A stretch of 64,000 nt of DNA from CAVSQX01 sp963730225 (GCA_963730225.1 CAVSQX010000001.1:124001-188000), one strand, 5' to 3'. Positions 33,481-43,491 are shown, counted from the first letter of the stretch. The notes: generated from the letters alone by a model not told the origin. A program made the numbers and translations.

Positions 33481-35124
33481 ATGGATGTCTTCAAAGTTCA
33501 ACTCGAGAAGATCAAGCAGCAGTTGGCCGGATTGACGGCGACGCAGCGCATGCTGGTGGCGACGCTGGTCACGCTGCTGGGGATCACGATCTACTACTGG
33601 GGGCATTACGCCGGCACGGCGGAGATGGAGCCGGTGATGGATCAGCCGCTGAGCATCGAGGAAGTGGGGGCGATGGATTCGGTGCTGGATCAGAACGGGA
33701 TTGTGCACATCGACAGCGGGGGACGGGTGCTGGTGCCTTCGGATCGGAAAATGCAGGCGCTGGCGGATCTGACGTACGCGCAGGTGCTGCCGCACAACAG
33801 CCAGTCGGCGTTTGAGGAATTGAGCAAGAATCTCAATCCGTTCAGCTCGCCGAGCGAGCGTGAGGCGTTTGCGAACCACGCGGTGGAAATCACGCTGGGG
33901 CGGGTGATCGGCGAGTTTCCGAATGTGATTCAGGCGGAGGTGGTGATCAACGCGAAGAACGATCAGCGCATCGAAGGCTCGATTCCGCCGACGGCGACGG
34001 TCTTCATGAAGGTGCGGGATGGCGCGGACAACATGAAGGTGCTGACGCTGGCCTCGGCGACCGGCGTGGCGGGGACGGTGTCGGGGCTGACGCGCGGACA
34101 TGTCAGCGTGGTGATCAACGGGCAGACGATGCGCGTGCCGGACCTGGACAGCGATCCGATGGCCGGCGGCGACGATTATCTGAGTCTGAAAAAGCAGAGC
34201 GAACAGGATGCCGAGGAGAAAATTCGCCAGCAGTTCCCGATTCCGGGTCTGACGGTTTCGGTTCTGTGCGACGTGGAAAACCGCACGACAACCGAGAGCA
34301 AGGACGAATACGACACGGCCGGGACGCTGGCCAAGGAAGTGGAATCGCAGGACAAGACGGAGGAAACGACGTCGGCGCCGCCGGCGTCGGCCGAGCCGGG
34401 GGCGGGTGCGAATACGGCGGCGTCGATCGCGCAGGCGGCCGCTCCCAGCGGAGGCAACAGCTCGACGATCAGTGATTCGACCAGCAAAACGCAGATCTTT
34501 CCCGGGCATACGGTGTCGAACATCAGCACACCGGCCGGCAAGCCGACGATCAAGACCGCGACGGTGGGCGTGCCGCGCGGCTACATGATCGAGATTTACA
34601 AGCAGCAGCATCACGCCAGCGACGATCCGAGCGAAACGGAACTGGCGAATTTTTCGGCGACGGAGCTGGCGAACATGAAGACGGGCGTGAAAACGTGTTT
34701 GGATCTTCCGACGGACGACGCGGTGTGGGTGAACATGTACACGGAGCCGTCGCAGGTGATGGCGACGGCGACGCCGGCGGAGGCGACGCCGAGCGTCGGG
34801 CTGTCGACGGTGACGGCTCATGCGAAGGAAATCGCGGTTGGGCTGTTGGCGGTGGTGAGCTTGTTCATGATGTCGAGCATGGTGCGCAAGTCGACACCGG
34901 CGCCGGTGGCACCGCAGGCGCCGGTCGAGGAGGCGCCGCAGATTCTGACGGCCGGCGACGCTTTGGCGGGGGAGGCGGCGTTCTCGAACACGACTCTGGA
35001 CGGCATGGAATTGGATGAGGAGGCGGTGCGCTCACAGCAGATGCTGGATCAGGTGACGACGATGGTGAAGGAAAATCCCGAGGGAGCGGCGACGTTGGTG
35101 AAGAGGTGGTTGAATAGGAGCTAA
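33481..35124 (+). CDS. fliF: flagellar MS-ring protein FliF
   Basis: 547 residues. One membrane helix near the N-terminus (MLVATLVTLLGITIYYWG) and one near the C-terminus (IAVGLLAVVSLFMMSSM), with ring-building domains between. The conserved YscJ/FliF segment includes FEELSKNLNPFSSPSEREAF and EITLGRVIGEFPNVIQAEVV. An Ala/Ser/Thr-rich linker lies at about 298-330. The C-terminal tail after the second helix is the FliG-binding part. The ATG directly follows a heptad repeat, with no strong ribosome-binding site. Confidence 0.9.
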   Translation: MDVFKVQLEKIKQQLAGLTATQRMLVATLVTLLGITIYYWGHYAGTAEMEPVMDQPLSIEEVGAMDSVLDQNGIVHIDSGGRVLVPSDRKMQALADLTYAQVLPHNSQSAFEELSKNLNPFSSPSEREAFANHAVEITLGRVIGEFPNVIQAEVVINAKNDQRIEGSIPPTATVFMKVRDGADNMKVLTLASATGVAGTVSGLTRGHVSVVINGQTMRVPDLDSDPMAGGDDYLSLKKQSEQDAEEKIRQQFPIPGLTVSVLCDVENRTTTESKDEYDTAGTLAKEVESQDKTEETTSAPPASAEPGAGANTAASIAQAAAPSGGNSSTISDSTSKTQIFPGHTVSNISTPAGKPTIKTATVGVPRGYMIEIYKQQHHASDDPSETELANFSATELANMKTGVKTCLDLPTDDAVWVNMYTEPSQVMATATPAEATPSVGLSTVTAHAKEIAVGLLAVVSLFMMSSMVRKSTPAPVAPQAPVEEAPQILTAGDALAGEAAFSNTTLDGMELDEEAVRSQQMLDQVTTMVKENPEGAATLVKRWLNRS

Positions 35125-35128
35125 GGAG

Positions 35129-35218
35129 AATGATGAATGATGAATGCAGAATGATGAATGAAATACGGGGGATCATGCTTTTCCATTCATCAATCTGCAT
35201 TCATCATTCATCATTCGA
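35129..35218. repeat. heptad-repeat hairpin element between fliF and fliG
   Basis: Left arm of five units (AATGATG, AATGATG, AATGCAG, AATGATG, AATGAAA), right arm of five (CATTCAT, CAATCTG, CATTCAT, CATTCAT, CATTCGA). The arms are near-perfect inverted copies with one mismatch and one extra base, about 20-nt loop. Confidence 0.85.
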
Positions 35219-35229
35219 TGGGTTGCGTC

Positions 35230-36237
35230 ATGGCCAGTGATCTGAACGGCATCAAAAAATCCGCCGTGTTGCTTCTGTCTCTGCCGCAGGATGAAGCGGC
35301 GGAGATTCTCAAGCGGCTGCCGCCGGAGGCGGTGGAGGAAGTGAGCCGGGAAATTGCGTCGCTGGGGGAGATCACCCCCAACACACGCAAGGATGTTTTC
35401 GGGGAGTTTTACAGCCTGGCGCTGGCCAATTCGTATCTGAGCGAAGGCGGTCTGGAGTACGCCAAGGCGCTGCTGACCAAATCGCTGAGCGAGGACGATG
35501 CCAAGCGCGTCATCAAGCAGGTGACGCAGCAGGTGCAGACGACGCCGTTTTCGTTTTTGCAGAAGGCCGAGAGCGAAAATCTTCTGACGTTCATTCAGGA
35601 CGAGCATCCGCAGACGATCGCGCTGATATTGGCCCATCTTCCGCCGCAGAAGGCGAGCGAAATCATGGTGGGGCTGCCGAGCCAGAAGCAGGTGGAGGTG
35701 GTGAAGCGCATCGCCAACATGGAACAGACGAATCCGGAAGTGATCAAGGAAGTGGAGCGCGGGCTGGAGCATCGGCTCAGCGACATCGTCAGCCAGACGT
35801 TCGAGAAAGCCGGCGGCGTGGACACGGTGGCGGAGATTTTGAATCTGGCCGATCGTTCGACGGAAAAGGGAATCATGGAAGGGCTGGAGGCGGAAGACCC
35901 GGATTTGGTGGAGCAGATTCGGCGGCTGATGTTTGTGTTCGAGGACATTCTGCTGGTCAACGACAAGGGAATTCAGGCTGTGCTGAAGGAAGTCGACAAC
36001 GAGGAGTTGAGCCTGGCGCTGAAGACCGCCAGCGAGGAATTGAAGCAGAAGATTTTCAAGAACATGTCCGAGCGGGCGGCCGAGCTGATCCGGGAAGACA
36101 TGCAGTACATGGGCCCGGTGCGCGTGAGCGATGTGGAGGCGGCCCAGCAGAAGATCGTGGACGTGGTCAGGCGGCTGGAGGATGCGGGGGAAATTATCAT
36201 TGCCGGCCGTGGAGGCGAGAAGGAGATGGTTGTTTGA
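35230..36237 (+). CDS. fliG: flagellar motor switch protein FliG
   Basis: 335 residues from MASDLNGIKKSAVLLLSLPQ. Middle domain EHPQTIALILAHLPPQKASE with the EHPQ motif, and C-terminal ARM domain FVFEDILLVNDKGIQAVLKE with the charged torque helix (MSERAAELIREDMQYMGPVR). It joins FliF to the C-ring and contacts the stator. An ATG 12 bp upstream (MGCV) overlaps the repeat arm and is less likely. Confidence 0.94.
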   Translation: MASDLNGIKKSAVLLLSLPQDEAAEILKRLPPEAVEEVSREIASLGEITPNTRKDVFGEFYSLALANSYLSEGGLEYAKALLTKSLSEDDAKRVIKQVTQQVQTTPFSFLQKAESENLLTFIQDEHPQTIALILAHLPPQKASEIMVGLPSQKQVEVVKRIANMEQTNPEVIKEVERGLEHRLSDIVSQTFEKAGGVDTVAEILNLADRSTEKGIMEGLEAEDPDLVEQIRRLMFVFEDILLVNDKGIQAVLKEVDNEELSLALKTASEELKQKIFKNMSERAAELIREDMQYMGPVRVSDVEAAQQKIVDVVRRLEDAGEIIIAGRGGEKEMVV

Positions 36238-36240
36238 GGA

Positions 36241-36335
36241 AATGCAGAATGCGAAATGCAGAATGCAGAATGAAAGCAAAGAGGGCCAAGGTCTCTTGTC
36301 TTTCAATCTGCATTCTGCATTTCGCACTCTGCATT
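36241..36335. repeat. heptad-repeat hairpin element between fliG and fliH (best conserved)
   Basis: Two 35-nt arms of five heptads each (left starts AATGCAG, AATGCGA; right ends TCGCACT, CTGCATT). The arms pair with two mismatches, including the variant unit, around a 25-nt loop. RNA from here would form a hairpin of about 35 bp. Confidence 0.9.
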
Positions 36336-36342
36336 TGATTCC

Positions 36343-37032
36343 ATGGGCCTGATCAAATCCGAAAACACCCCCATCGGCCTGTCGCCGTTTTCGATGCGCG
36401 ACATCGAAGTGCAGGCGCAGATTCTGCTCGCGCGAGCACGGAAGGCGGCGGATCAGTTGTTGGCCGATGCACAGAAAGAAGCGGAAACGATTCGGCAGAC
36501 GGCCAAGACGGAGGGATTGGTCGAGGGAAAGCGACAGGGCTTTTCGCAGGGAAATGAAGAAGGAAAAAAATCGGGACATCAGGCGGCGTTGACGGAAAGC
36601 AAGGCGCAGCTGACGGCGATGTGGAATGCGCTGTCGGCGGCGGTGACGCAGATCGATTTGGCGCGGCGCGATCTGGAAAGCGCGGCGCTGCGGGAAGTGG
36701 TGGATTTGGCCAGCGCGATCGCCCGGCGGGTGGCGCGGCGGCAGGCGAAAATCGATCCGGTCGTGTTGCTGGAGAATCTCCAGGAGGCGATGAAGCTGGC
36801 CGTTCAGTCGGCGGACGTGCGCATCATCGTGAATCCGGCGCAGCGAAAAACACTGAACGAGGAACTGCCGCGCTTGCAGTTGCTTTGGCCGAATGTGAGC
36901 CACGTGGAAGTGTTGGGCGATCCGGACGTGGCGGCGGGGGGATGCAGAATTCTGACGCGGGAGGGGGAAGTGGACGCGCAAATTGATGTGCAGCTCGATC
37001 GGGTGATCAACGATTTGCTTCCGGATGCATAG
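36343..37032 (+). CDS. fliH: flagellar assembly protein FliH
   Basis: 229 residues. The Ala/Glu-rich amphipathic middle (LLADAQKEAETIRQTAKTEG and GxxxG-like EGKRQGFSQGNEEGKKSG) is typical of FliH, and the C-terminal domain (VVDLASAIARRVARRQ) resembles the E-subunit of V-ATPases. It is the peripheral stalk and negative regulator of FliI. Two bases separate it from fliI. Confidence 0.88.
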   Translation: MGLIKSENTPIGLSPFSMRDIEVQAQILLARARKAADQLLADAQKEAETIRQTAKTEGLVEGKRQGFSQGNEEGKKSGHQAALTESKAQLTAMWNALSAAVTQIDLARRDLESAALREVVDLASAIARRVARRQAKIDPVVLLENLQEAMKLAVQSADVRIIVNPAQRKTLNEELPRLQLLWPNVSHVEVLGDPDVAAGGCRILTREGEVDAQIDVQLDRVINDLLPDA

Positions 37033-37034
37033 GC

Positions 37035-38405
37035 ATGGCTTACCTGGGACCCCAACTTGAGGCCGTGGAACGGTCGATGCCCTTTCGGGTTGTCGGCGTC
37101 GTGCAGGCGATCACGGGGCTGACGATCGAGGCGGGCGATCTGGCGCTGCCGCTGGGGTCGTTGTGCCGCATCCACAGCTTCGGTGGACGCACCGCGACGG
37201 CGGAAGTGATCGGATTTCAGAGCGATCGCACGCTGCTGATGCCGCTGAGCAGCACGGCGGGAGTTTCGCGCGGGGATCGGATCGAAAATATTTCGGCGGC
37301 GCCGAGCATCTGGTGCTCGGAGCAATTGCTGGGGCGCGTGGTCAATGGGTTCGGCCAGCCGATCGATGGAAAGGGTCCGATCCGCGCCAGCGAGAGCCGC
37401 AGGATCGACGCGCGCAGCGTGTCGCCGCTGGATCGGATGAACATCCGCGAGCCGATAGCAACCGGAACGCGGGCGATCGACGCGCTGCACAGGTGCGGGC
37501 TGGGCCAGCGGATGGGGATTTTTTCGGGGCCGGGGATTGGGAAAAGCACGCTGATTTCGGGGATCGCAAGAAACACCAGCGCGGATGTTTCGGTGGTGGC
37601 GCTGATCGGCGAGCGCGGGCGTGAAGTGCAGGAGTTTTTGCAGACGACGCTGGGAGCGGAGGGATTGGCGCGGTGCGTGCTGGTGGTGAGCACGGGTGAT
37701 GAAGCGCCGCTGCTGCGAGTGCGTGCGGCGAAAGTGGCGACAACCATCGCCGAATATTTCCGCGATCGGGGCAAGCATGTTTTGCTGTTGCTGGATTCGC
37801 TGACCCGGTTGTGCCACGCCCAGCGGCAGATCGGGCTGGCGGCGCGGGAGCCGCCGGCGACCAAGGGGTTTCCGCCCAGCGTATTTGCCCTGATGCCCGA
37901 GCTTCTGGAGCGCGCGGGCAAAACAGCCCGGGGATCGATCACCGGATTTTATACCGTGCTGATGGAAGGGGACGATTTCACCGAGCCGATCGCCGATGCG
38001 GTCAAGGGGATTACCGACGGGCATCTGCTGCTGAGCCGAACGCTGGCGAACCGGGGGCATTTTCCGGCGATCGATGTTTTGCAGAGCATCAGCCGCGTGC
38101 GCGGTGAAGTGAGCGATGCCGAGCAGGTGCGGATGGTTCGGCGCGTGTTGGCGGTGTGGGCGACGTACGAGACGATCGAGGATCTGGTCAATATCGGCGC
38201 GTACGTGGCGGGAGCGAATCTGGATTACGACGTGGCGGTGCAGGCTCGAAGCCGAATCGCCCAGTTTCTTCAGCAGGAGCCATCGGCGGTTTGCACGCTG
38301 GAGCAATCGCAAAAGCAGCTGGAGGAGCTCTTCGGCTGGATCGAGCAATTGGAGAAAGCGCTCGAAGCGCAGGCGGCCAAGCCCAGGAAAGAATCGGCGA
38401 AGTAA
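37035..38405 (+). CDS. fliI: flagellum-specific ATPase FliI
   Basis: 456 residues, F1-beta-like ATPase of the export apparatus. Walker A GPGIGKSTLISGIA, VVALIGERGREVQEFLQ, Walker B LLLLDSLTRLCHAQRQIGLA and the C-terminal helical domain are complete. It unfolds and feeds export substrates with FliH and FliJ. Intact and closely packed with fliH and fliJ. Confidence 0.95.
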   Translation: MAYLGPQLEAVERSMPFRVVGVVQAITGLTIEAGDLALPLGSLCRIHSFGGRTATAEVIGFQSDRTLLMPLSSTAGVSRGDRIENISAAPSIWCSEQLLGRVVNGFGQPIDGKGPIRASESRRIDARSVSPLDRMNIREPIATGTRAIDALHRCGLGQRMGIFSGPGIGKSTLISGIARNTSADVSVVALIGERGREVQEFLQTTLGAEGLARCVLVVSTGDEAPLLRVRAAKVATTIAEYFRDRGKHVLLLLDSLTRLCHAQRQIGLAAREPPATKGFPPSVFALMPELLERAGKTARGSITGFYTVLMEGDDFTEPIADAVKGITDGHLLLSRTLANRGHFPAIDVLQSISRVRGEVSDAEQVRMVRRVLAVWATYETIEDLVNIGAYVAGANLDYDVAVQARSRIAQFLQQEPSAVCTLEQSQKQLEELFGWIEQLEKALEAQAAKPRKESAK

Positions 38406-38408
38406 CGC

Positions 38409-38870
38409 ATGGCGAAATTTGTTTTCCAACTTGAAACGGTGCTGCGTCATCGCCAGCGTGTGGAGCATGACTGGCAGAGGGCGGTGGCGATTGCGCAGAG
38501 GGAAAAGGCGAGCGTGCAGAATGAAATCCGCCTTCTGGACGAATCGGTTCGAGCGGCGCTGGCGGATTTGCGGGCCAATCATCTGACCGGCACGCTCGAT
38601 CTTTCGTTTCTGGCGGCTCATCGTCGATTCATGATGGTGATGCAAAAGCAGGGGCTGTCGCTGATGGCGACGCTGGCCGATCGGCGGAAACGCGTGGAAG
38701 CGGTGCAGGCGGGTTTGGCCGAGGCGACGAAGCAGAAAAAAATCCTGGTGAAGCTGAAGGAGCGGCAACAGGAACGATGGGCCGCGGCGCTGGCAAAGCG
38801 TGAAATGGCGGCCGCCGATGAAGTGGCGATGCAGATGAGCTACAGCGCCGATGCGGAGGGCAGCCCATGA
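38409..38870 (+). CDS. fliJ: flagellar FliJ-like protein
   Basis: 153 residues, almost entirely coiled coil: MAKFVFQLETVLRHRQRVEH at the N-terminus is the FliJ pattern (F-x-L-x-x-V/L-L-x-x-R). FliJ is the central stalk of the export ATPase. Its stop overlaps the next start by 4 bp (ATGA). Confidence 0.88.
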   Translation: MAKFVFQLETVLRHRQRVEHDWQRAVAIAQREKASVQNEIRLLDESVRAALADLRANHLTGTLDLSFLAAHRRFMMVMQKQGLSLMATLADRRKRVEAVQAGLAEATKQKKILVKLKERQQERWAAALAKREMAAADEVAMQMSYSADAEGSP

Positions 38871-39544
38871 AGAAGCTTTTGAGCGCGCTGGTGTTGCTGC
38901 TGGCGATGAACTTTCTGGCGGCGGCGGGCGGAGTGGGATGGCTGGCGAAAACCGGGCGGCTGGACCGCGCCAAGGTGATGGACATCAAGAAAATCCTGTT
39001 TCCACCGCCTCAGCCCAAGGCCCCCGAAGCGACGCTGGAAGAAGCGGCGACGACGCAGCCGACGGCGCGGCTCGACCAATTGCTATCGCAAGCCAGCGGC
39101 CGATCGGCGCAGGAGCAGGTGGATTTCATCCGCCAGTCTTTTGACGTTCAGGTTGCCCAGTTGGACCGGCGGCAGCGCGAACTGGCCGATTTGCAGCGGC
39201 AGGTGGATCTGGCCAAGCAGCAATTGGCCCTGGATCGCGGCAAGTTCGAGCAGGATCAGAAGGATCTGACCGCTCGCCAGCAGATGGAGACGAAGCTGGC
39301 TTCGGATAAGGGGTTTCAGGACAGTTTGGCGGTGTACACCTCGATGCCGCCGCCGAAGGTGAAGCAGATTTTCATGTCACTGACGGACGACGTGATGCAG
39401 GAGTACCTTCAGGCGATGGAGCCCAAGCAAGCGGCGAAAATTGTCAAAGAGTTCAAGACTCCGGAGGAAGTGGACCGAATTCAGAGGGTAATGGAGAAGA
39501 TGCGGCTGGCCGCGCCGCCGACGCAGGCATCGGCGAAGGAATAG
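38867..39544 (+). CDS. MotE/MgtE-N-like flagellar accessory protein
   Basis: 225 residues. N-terminal membrane anchor (LLSALVLLLAMNFLAAAGG), a long coiled coil (about 100-150) and a C-terminal MgtE-N-type domain ending YLQAMEPKQAAKIVKEFKTP. Proteins of this layout between fliJ and fliK act as MotE-like chaperones for MotC or as periplasmic motor parts in other phyla. No motAB genes are present here, so the partner is unknown. Confidence 0.7.
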   Translation: MKKLLSALVLLLAMNFLAAAGGVGWLAKTGRLDRAKVMDIKKILFPPPQPKAPEATLEEAATTQPTARLDQLLSQASGRSAQEQVDFIRQSFDVQVAQLDRRQRELADLQRQVDLAKQQLALDRGKFEQDQKDLTARQQMETKLASDKGFQDSLAVYTSMPPPKVKQIFMSLTDDVMQEYLQAMEPKQAAKIVKEFKTPEEVDRIQRVMEKMRLAAPPTQASAKE

Positions 39545-39549
39545 GAATT

Positions 39550-40877
39550 ATGCCGAGCACATCGAACCTGACGCTGTTACCGCCACCCCCGCCACCGTCT
39601 CCGCCGAGCAGTTCGGCGAATTCGCAGAGCACGCCGTCGGCGGATCCATCGCCGGATTCGTCGTTCGCGCAGACGCTTCAGGGGGCTCGCCAGCAGCAGA
39701 ATTCGTCGCAGACGAATGCGACACCGGCGGCGACGGGAAAGCCCGCGGAAAAGTCGACGGAAAAATCGGCGGAGAAAACGGCACAGCCGTCGAAGAAGCC
39801 GGACGATCAACCAACCGAAGCGACCGCGGCCAGCACGGCGCAGGCGGCGTCGGCCGATGTCGCCGCTGCTACAAAGACACCGGCGAAAAAATCGACCAAG
39901 GCTGCGCCGCATGAAAGCAGCAGCGACAAAACCGCCGTTGCGGTTGGGATCGAACCGGCGGCGCCGGCGCGCAGGCCGCGAAAGCGGCGACACCGAAGGA
40001 TCAGCCCGATGAGCAATCGCCGGCCGATTCGGTCAAAGGAGTCGCCGAGAAGGCCGATGGGCAGGAGCAGAACGCCACGGATTCCCAGCAGACCGGGGCA
40101 GAGGACGCGACGGAAACACCGGTGGATTCGAGCAAATCGGCGTCGGCAAAACCGACGGAACCGGCGCTGGACAAGGCAAAAATTGCGACACAGGTGCAGG
40201 AATCCCCGTCGGACGCCGCGAGCACCGCTTCGGCCCCGGCCGACGCCGCCGCGAACCAGACGAGCGATTCGGTGGTCGCGGATCTCGATCAGGTGCTGGC
40301 GGATTTGCAGAAAATCGTTGGGGCCAATGTGAGTTCGGCATCACCGCAGCATGGATCGAGCGACGATTCGTCGCTGCTGGTGATGGCGGCGCAGCCCCAG
40401 GCGACGCCGGGGGTGGGAAGCACGACGGTTCACGCTCCCACTGCCGCGACGCCGCAGACGCAGTTGGTCGAGGCGACCCATGAGAAAATCGTGACGGCGG
40501 TTCACGGACAGCTTCTGCCCAACGGCGGGACGATGCGAATCCGGCTCGATCCGCCGGAACTCGGTGCCCTGCAAATCAGCGTTCACATGCGTGACGGGGT
40601 GATGACGGCGGCGTTTGAAACCTCCAGCGATCAGGCCACGCGGCTGCTGAGCCACAGCTTGAATCAGTTGAAGACGGTTCTGGAATCGGCGGGGGTGAGC
40701 GTGGAAAAACTGCACGTGCAGCAGTCGGCCCGGCAGTCATCCAGCTCGCAGGATAATTCGGAAGATCAACCCAGTGGGCAGCAGCAGCAGTGGCAGGAGC
40801 AGCAGCGCCGGCAGATGCTTCAACGCATGTGGCGGAAGCTCAGCGGAGTGGACGATCCGCTGGATCTGGTGGCGTGA
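39550..40877 (+). CDS. fliK: flagellar hook-length control protein FliK (one frameshift in sequence)
   Basis: A long, disordered N-terminal half rich in Ser, Thr, Ala, Lys and Pro, then the Flg_hook domain: TMRIRLDPPELGALQISVHM, then SLNQLKTVLESAGVSVEKLH, and a Gln-rich tail. The N-terminal half (to about 39957) and the C-terminal half (from about 39965) lie in different frames, joined by a one-base change. About 442 residues when rejoined. FliK measures hook length and triggers the specificity switch of FlhB. Confidence 0.85.
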
Positions 40878-40908
40878 GAGGGGACGGGGGAAGTGTGGGG
40901 AGCGAATG

Positions 40909-40943
40909 CAACGCTCAACACTCAACGCTCAACACTCAACATT
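40909..40943. repeat. heptad-repeat array between fliK and flgD
   Basis: Five units CAACGCT, CAACACT, CAACGCT, CAACACT, CAACATT. Reverse complement of the family seen at 16315. Single arm. Confidence 0.75.
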
Positions 40944-41074
40944 GAGGTGAAGAAGAGGTGGAATGGGCACGGAAGCGCACCGTTCGGCGCGTTTGAGGCG
41001 CAGGCTTTGCGGGGGTTCAAATTACCGCATTCGATTTCTCATGTGGGGATTCGGGAGCGGCCGAAAGGAATCGC

Positions 41075-41545
41075 ATGTCCGCCATTAACACCGCAGCCAC
41101 GATGCTCACGAACCTGCCGACCACGACCAGCACGTCGTCGTCGAGTGCGGCCAATCCGTACAACCTTCAGCCGTCGGATTTCATCCAGATGATGGTGACG
41201 CAGTTGGAGAATCAGGATCCGATGAACCCGACGTCCAATGCGGACCTGATGGCGCAAATGTCGGACATCGGGCAACTGGAATCGTCCACGCAGATGCAGA
41301 CGACGTTGCAGAGCATCACGCTTCAGACGCAGATCGGCTCGGCGTCGGCGTTGATCGGCAAAAGCATCCAGGGAATCGACGCCAACAACTCGCAGGCGTC
41401 GGGCACGGTGACGGCGGTGCAGGTGGCCGGCGGGCAGGTGAATTTGCAGTTGGACAGCGGAGACACGATCAGCCTGACGAACGTGTCGTCGATTACTTCG
41501 GCGGCGACGTCTTCAACCGGGACGTCAACGACGACTTCGAACTAA
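41075..41545 (+). CDS. flgD: flagellar hook-capping protein FlgD
   Basis: 156 residues. The N-terminal FlgD domain is plain: LQPSDFIQMMVTQLENQDPM and LMAQMSDIGQLESSTQM, followed by a short beta domain (GTVTAVQVAGGQVNLQLDSG). It lacks the larger Ig-like/Tudor region of enterobacterial FlgD, as in many other phyla. Scaffold for hook polymerisation by FlgE, which follows. Confidence 0.9.
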   Translation: MSAINTAATMLTNLPTTTSTSSSSAANPYNLQPSDFIQMMVTQLENQDPMNPTSNADLMAQMSDIGQLESSTQMQTTLQSITLQTQIGSASALIGKSIQGIDANNSQASGTVTAVQVAGGQVNLQLDSGDTISLTNVSSITSAATSSTGTSTTTSN

Positions 41546-41636
41546 AGCTCTCTCCCGGAGGGAGCGAGCAGAAGAACAGGATGGCCCGACGCCGGCGGAG
41601 CCGGCGCAGCAGGGCCTGAGATAAAGCGGAAGTCCC

Positions 41637-43349
41637 ATGGCATTGACCAGCGCGTTGTATACGGGGCTTTCAGGTCTGGACGTAGCTCAGACCTGGATGA
41701 ACGTGATTGGCAACAACATCGCCAACGTCAACACCACCGCGTTCAAGGCGAGCCGGGCGCTTTTCCAACCGCAGTTTTACGTGACCGATCAAGCGGGTTC
41801 GCCGCCGACGGCCGATTCGGGCGGCACCAATTCCAGCCAGGAGGGCCTGGGCGCCAGCGTCGCATCGGTGCAGCAGGATTTCACCCAGGGCGCGATTCAG
41901 ACCACCGGGAATTCCTCGGACATGGCGATCGACGGAAACGGATTTTTCGTCGTGCAGGATCCCAGCTCGGGCCAGGAGTTCACCCGCGACGGAGCCTTCA
42001 CGCTCAACGGCGACGATCAACTGGTCACCAGCAACGGCGCGTTCGTGCAAGGATACGGCGTCGACAGCGACGGCAATGTAATCCCCGGCCAACTGAACGA
42101 CATCACGATTCCGCTGGGCTCGGCGACGATTGCCAAGGCGACGCAGAATGTGGACCTGGTGGGAAATCTGAACGCGGCGGGAACGGTGGCATCGGGCGGA
42201 TCGATCATCGACAGCCAGGACATGACCCTCGCCGGCGGAGCCGGCACGCCGGCCGGGACCGATTTGCTGACCAATCTGGTTTCCGCGTCGAACCCGACGG
42301 TTCCGCTCTTCACCGACGGTCAGACGCTCACGCTCAACGCCCAGCGCGATGAAAGCGATTTGCCGGCGCAGACGTTCACCGTCGGTCCGGCCACCACGCT
42401 GGGCGATTTGCAGACGTTCTTCAGCAACTCGCTGGGAATCGACACCAGCGTTCCCGGCGCCGGAGCGAATCTGGTGGCGGGCACGGCGGCGAACAGCGTG
42501 GATTTAGAAATCGACGGCAACAGCGGCACGGACAATGCTCTGAGCGTCTCGTCGGCGGATTTTGCGGATGCTTCGGGCAACACGCCCCTGACATTCGCGG
42601 CCAATCCGGCGGGCGTGCCGGCGGGGGAAAGCACCACCACTTCGATGACGGTTTACGATTCCCTGGGCGTGCCGGTCAACGTCGATCTGACGACGGTGCT
42701 CCAGAGCACCAGCGACAGCGGGACGGTCTGGAAGTTCTACGCCACCAGCGGCGACAACATCGACGCGGCCAATCCGAATTCGACGTTGGTGGGCACCGGC
42801 ACGTTGACATTCAACACGGCCGGGCAGTTGCAGACGATCACGGGCGGGACGCTGAACATCAACCGCGACGGCACCGGCGCGATACCCGATCTGCCGATCA
42901 ATCTGGATTTCAGCGGCGTGTCGGCGCTGGCGCAGGATTCGGCCCATGAAGGTTCGGATGTGGAGATGTCGAGCCAGGATGGAATTCAGCTCGGCACGCT
43001 TTCGAGTTATTCGGTCGGGGCCGACGGGACGATCACCGGCAGCTTCGACAATGGCCAGACCCGCACGCTGGGACAAGTGGTGGTTGCGACGTTCAATAAT
43101 CCCGACGGCCTGGTGGATAACGGCGACAACATGTACGCCGCCGGAGCCAACAGCGGTGTGCCGATCATCGCGCCGGGTGAAACGCTGGGCTCGGGCCAGA
43201 TCATTTCGGGCGCGCTGGAGCAGAGCAATGTGGATATCTCGTCGGAGTTCATCAATTTGATTACGGCCTCGACTGGGTTTTCGGCCTCGAGCCGGGTGAT
43301 CTCGACCAGCGATGAGTTGCTGACGGATCTGCTGAATTCGCAGCACTGA
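41637..43349 (+). CDS. flgE: flagellar hook protein FlgE
   Basis: 570 residues. N-terminal LYTGLSGLDVAQTWMNVIGN and NIANVNTTAFKASRALF form the D0 motif; GNSSDMAIDGNGFFVVQDPS is the next conserved block; the C-terminal helix QSNVDISSEFINLITASTGF is typical. The middle is a Ser/Thr/Gly-rich D1-D2 insertion, making it longer than E. coli FlgE (402). Followed by a terminator-like hairpin. Confidence 0.94.
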   Translation: MALTSALYTGLSGLDVAQTWMNVIGNNIANVNTTAFKASRALFQPQFYVTDQAGSPPTADSGGTNSSQEGLGASVASVQQDFTQGAIQTTGNSSDMAIDGNGFFVVQDPSSGQEFTRDGAFTLNGDDQLVTSNGAFVQGYGVDSDGNVIPGQLNDITIPLGSATIAKATQNVDLVGNLNAAGTVASGGSIIDSQDMTLAGGAGTPAGTDLLTNLVSASNPTVPLFTDGQTLTLNAQRDESDLPAQTFTVGPATTLGDLQTFFSNSLGIDTSVPGAGANLVAGTAANSVDLEIDGNSGTDNALSVSSADFADASGNTPLTFAANPAGVPAGESTTTSMTVYDSLGVPVNVDLTTVLQSTSDSGTVWKFYATSGDNIDAANPNSTLVGTGTLTFNTAGQLQTITGGTLNINRDGTGAIPDLPINLDFSGVSALAQDSAHEGSDVEMSSQDGIQLGTLSSYSVGADGTITGSFDNGQTRTLGQVVVATFNNPDGLVDNGDNMYAAGANSGVPIIAPGETLGSGQIISGALEQSNVDISSEFINLITASTGFSASSRVISTSDELLTDLLNSQH

Positions 43350-43358
43350 TGAAATTGA

Positions 43359-43402
43359 GCCCTCGCGGCAGGTGTTTATTCTGCTGTCGCGGGGGCCTTT
43401 TT
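43359..43402 (+). terminator. intrinsic terminator after flgE
   Basis: GCCCTCGCGGCAG pairs with CTGCTGTCGCGGGGGC allowing G-T pairs, about 9-nt loop, followed by CTTTTTAG. It divides the flagellar cluster into transcription segments upstream and downstream of flgE. Confidence 0.7.
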
Positions 43403-43407
43403 AGAAC

Positions 43408-43491
43408 AATGCAGAATGATGAATGCAGAATGCAGAATGTAGAGCGCAGAATTAGCCCCCGCTGGCATTTGATTCTGCACTCTGCATTCTG
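43408..43491. repeat. heptad-repeat hairpin element between flgE and flbD
   Basis: Left units AATGCAG, AATGATG, AATGCAG, AATGCAG, AATGTAG, AGCGCAG; right units GATTCTG, CACTCTG, CATTCTG. Same heptad family as 36241. Confidence 0.75.

Noticed and set aside
35173..38768. Long antisense frames across fliG, fliH and fliI
   Set aside because: Shadows created by third-position bias of the plus-strand flagellar genes.
41546..41636. Hairpins in the flgD-flgE gap as a terminator
   Set aside because: Short GC-rich inverted pairs without a T-run, and flgE follows with a good start, so termination is unlikely.
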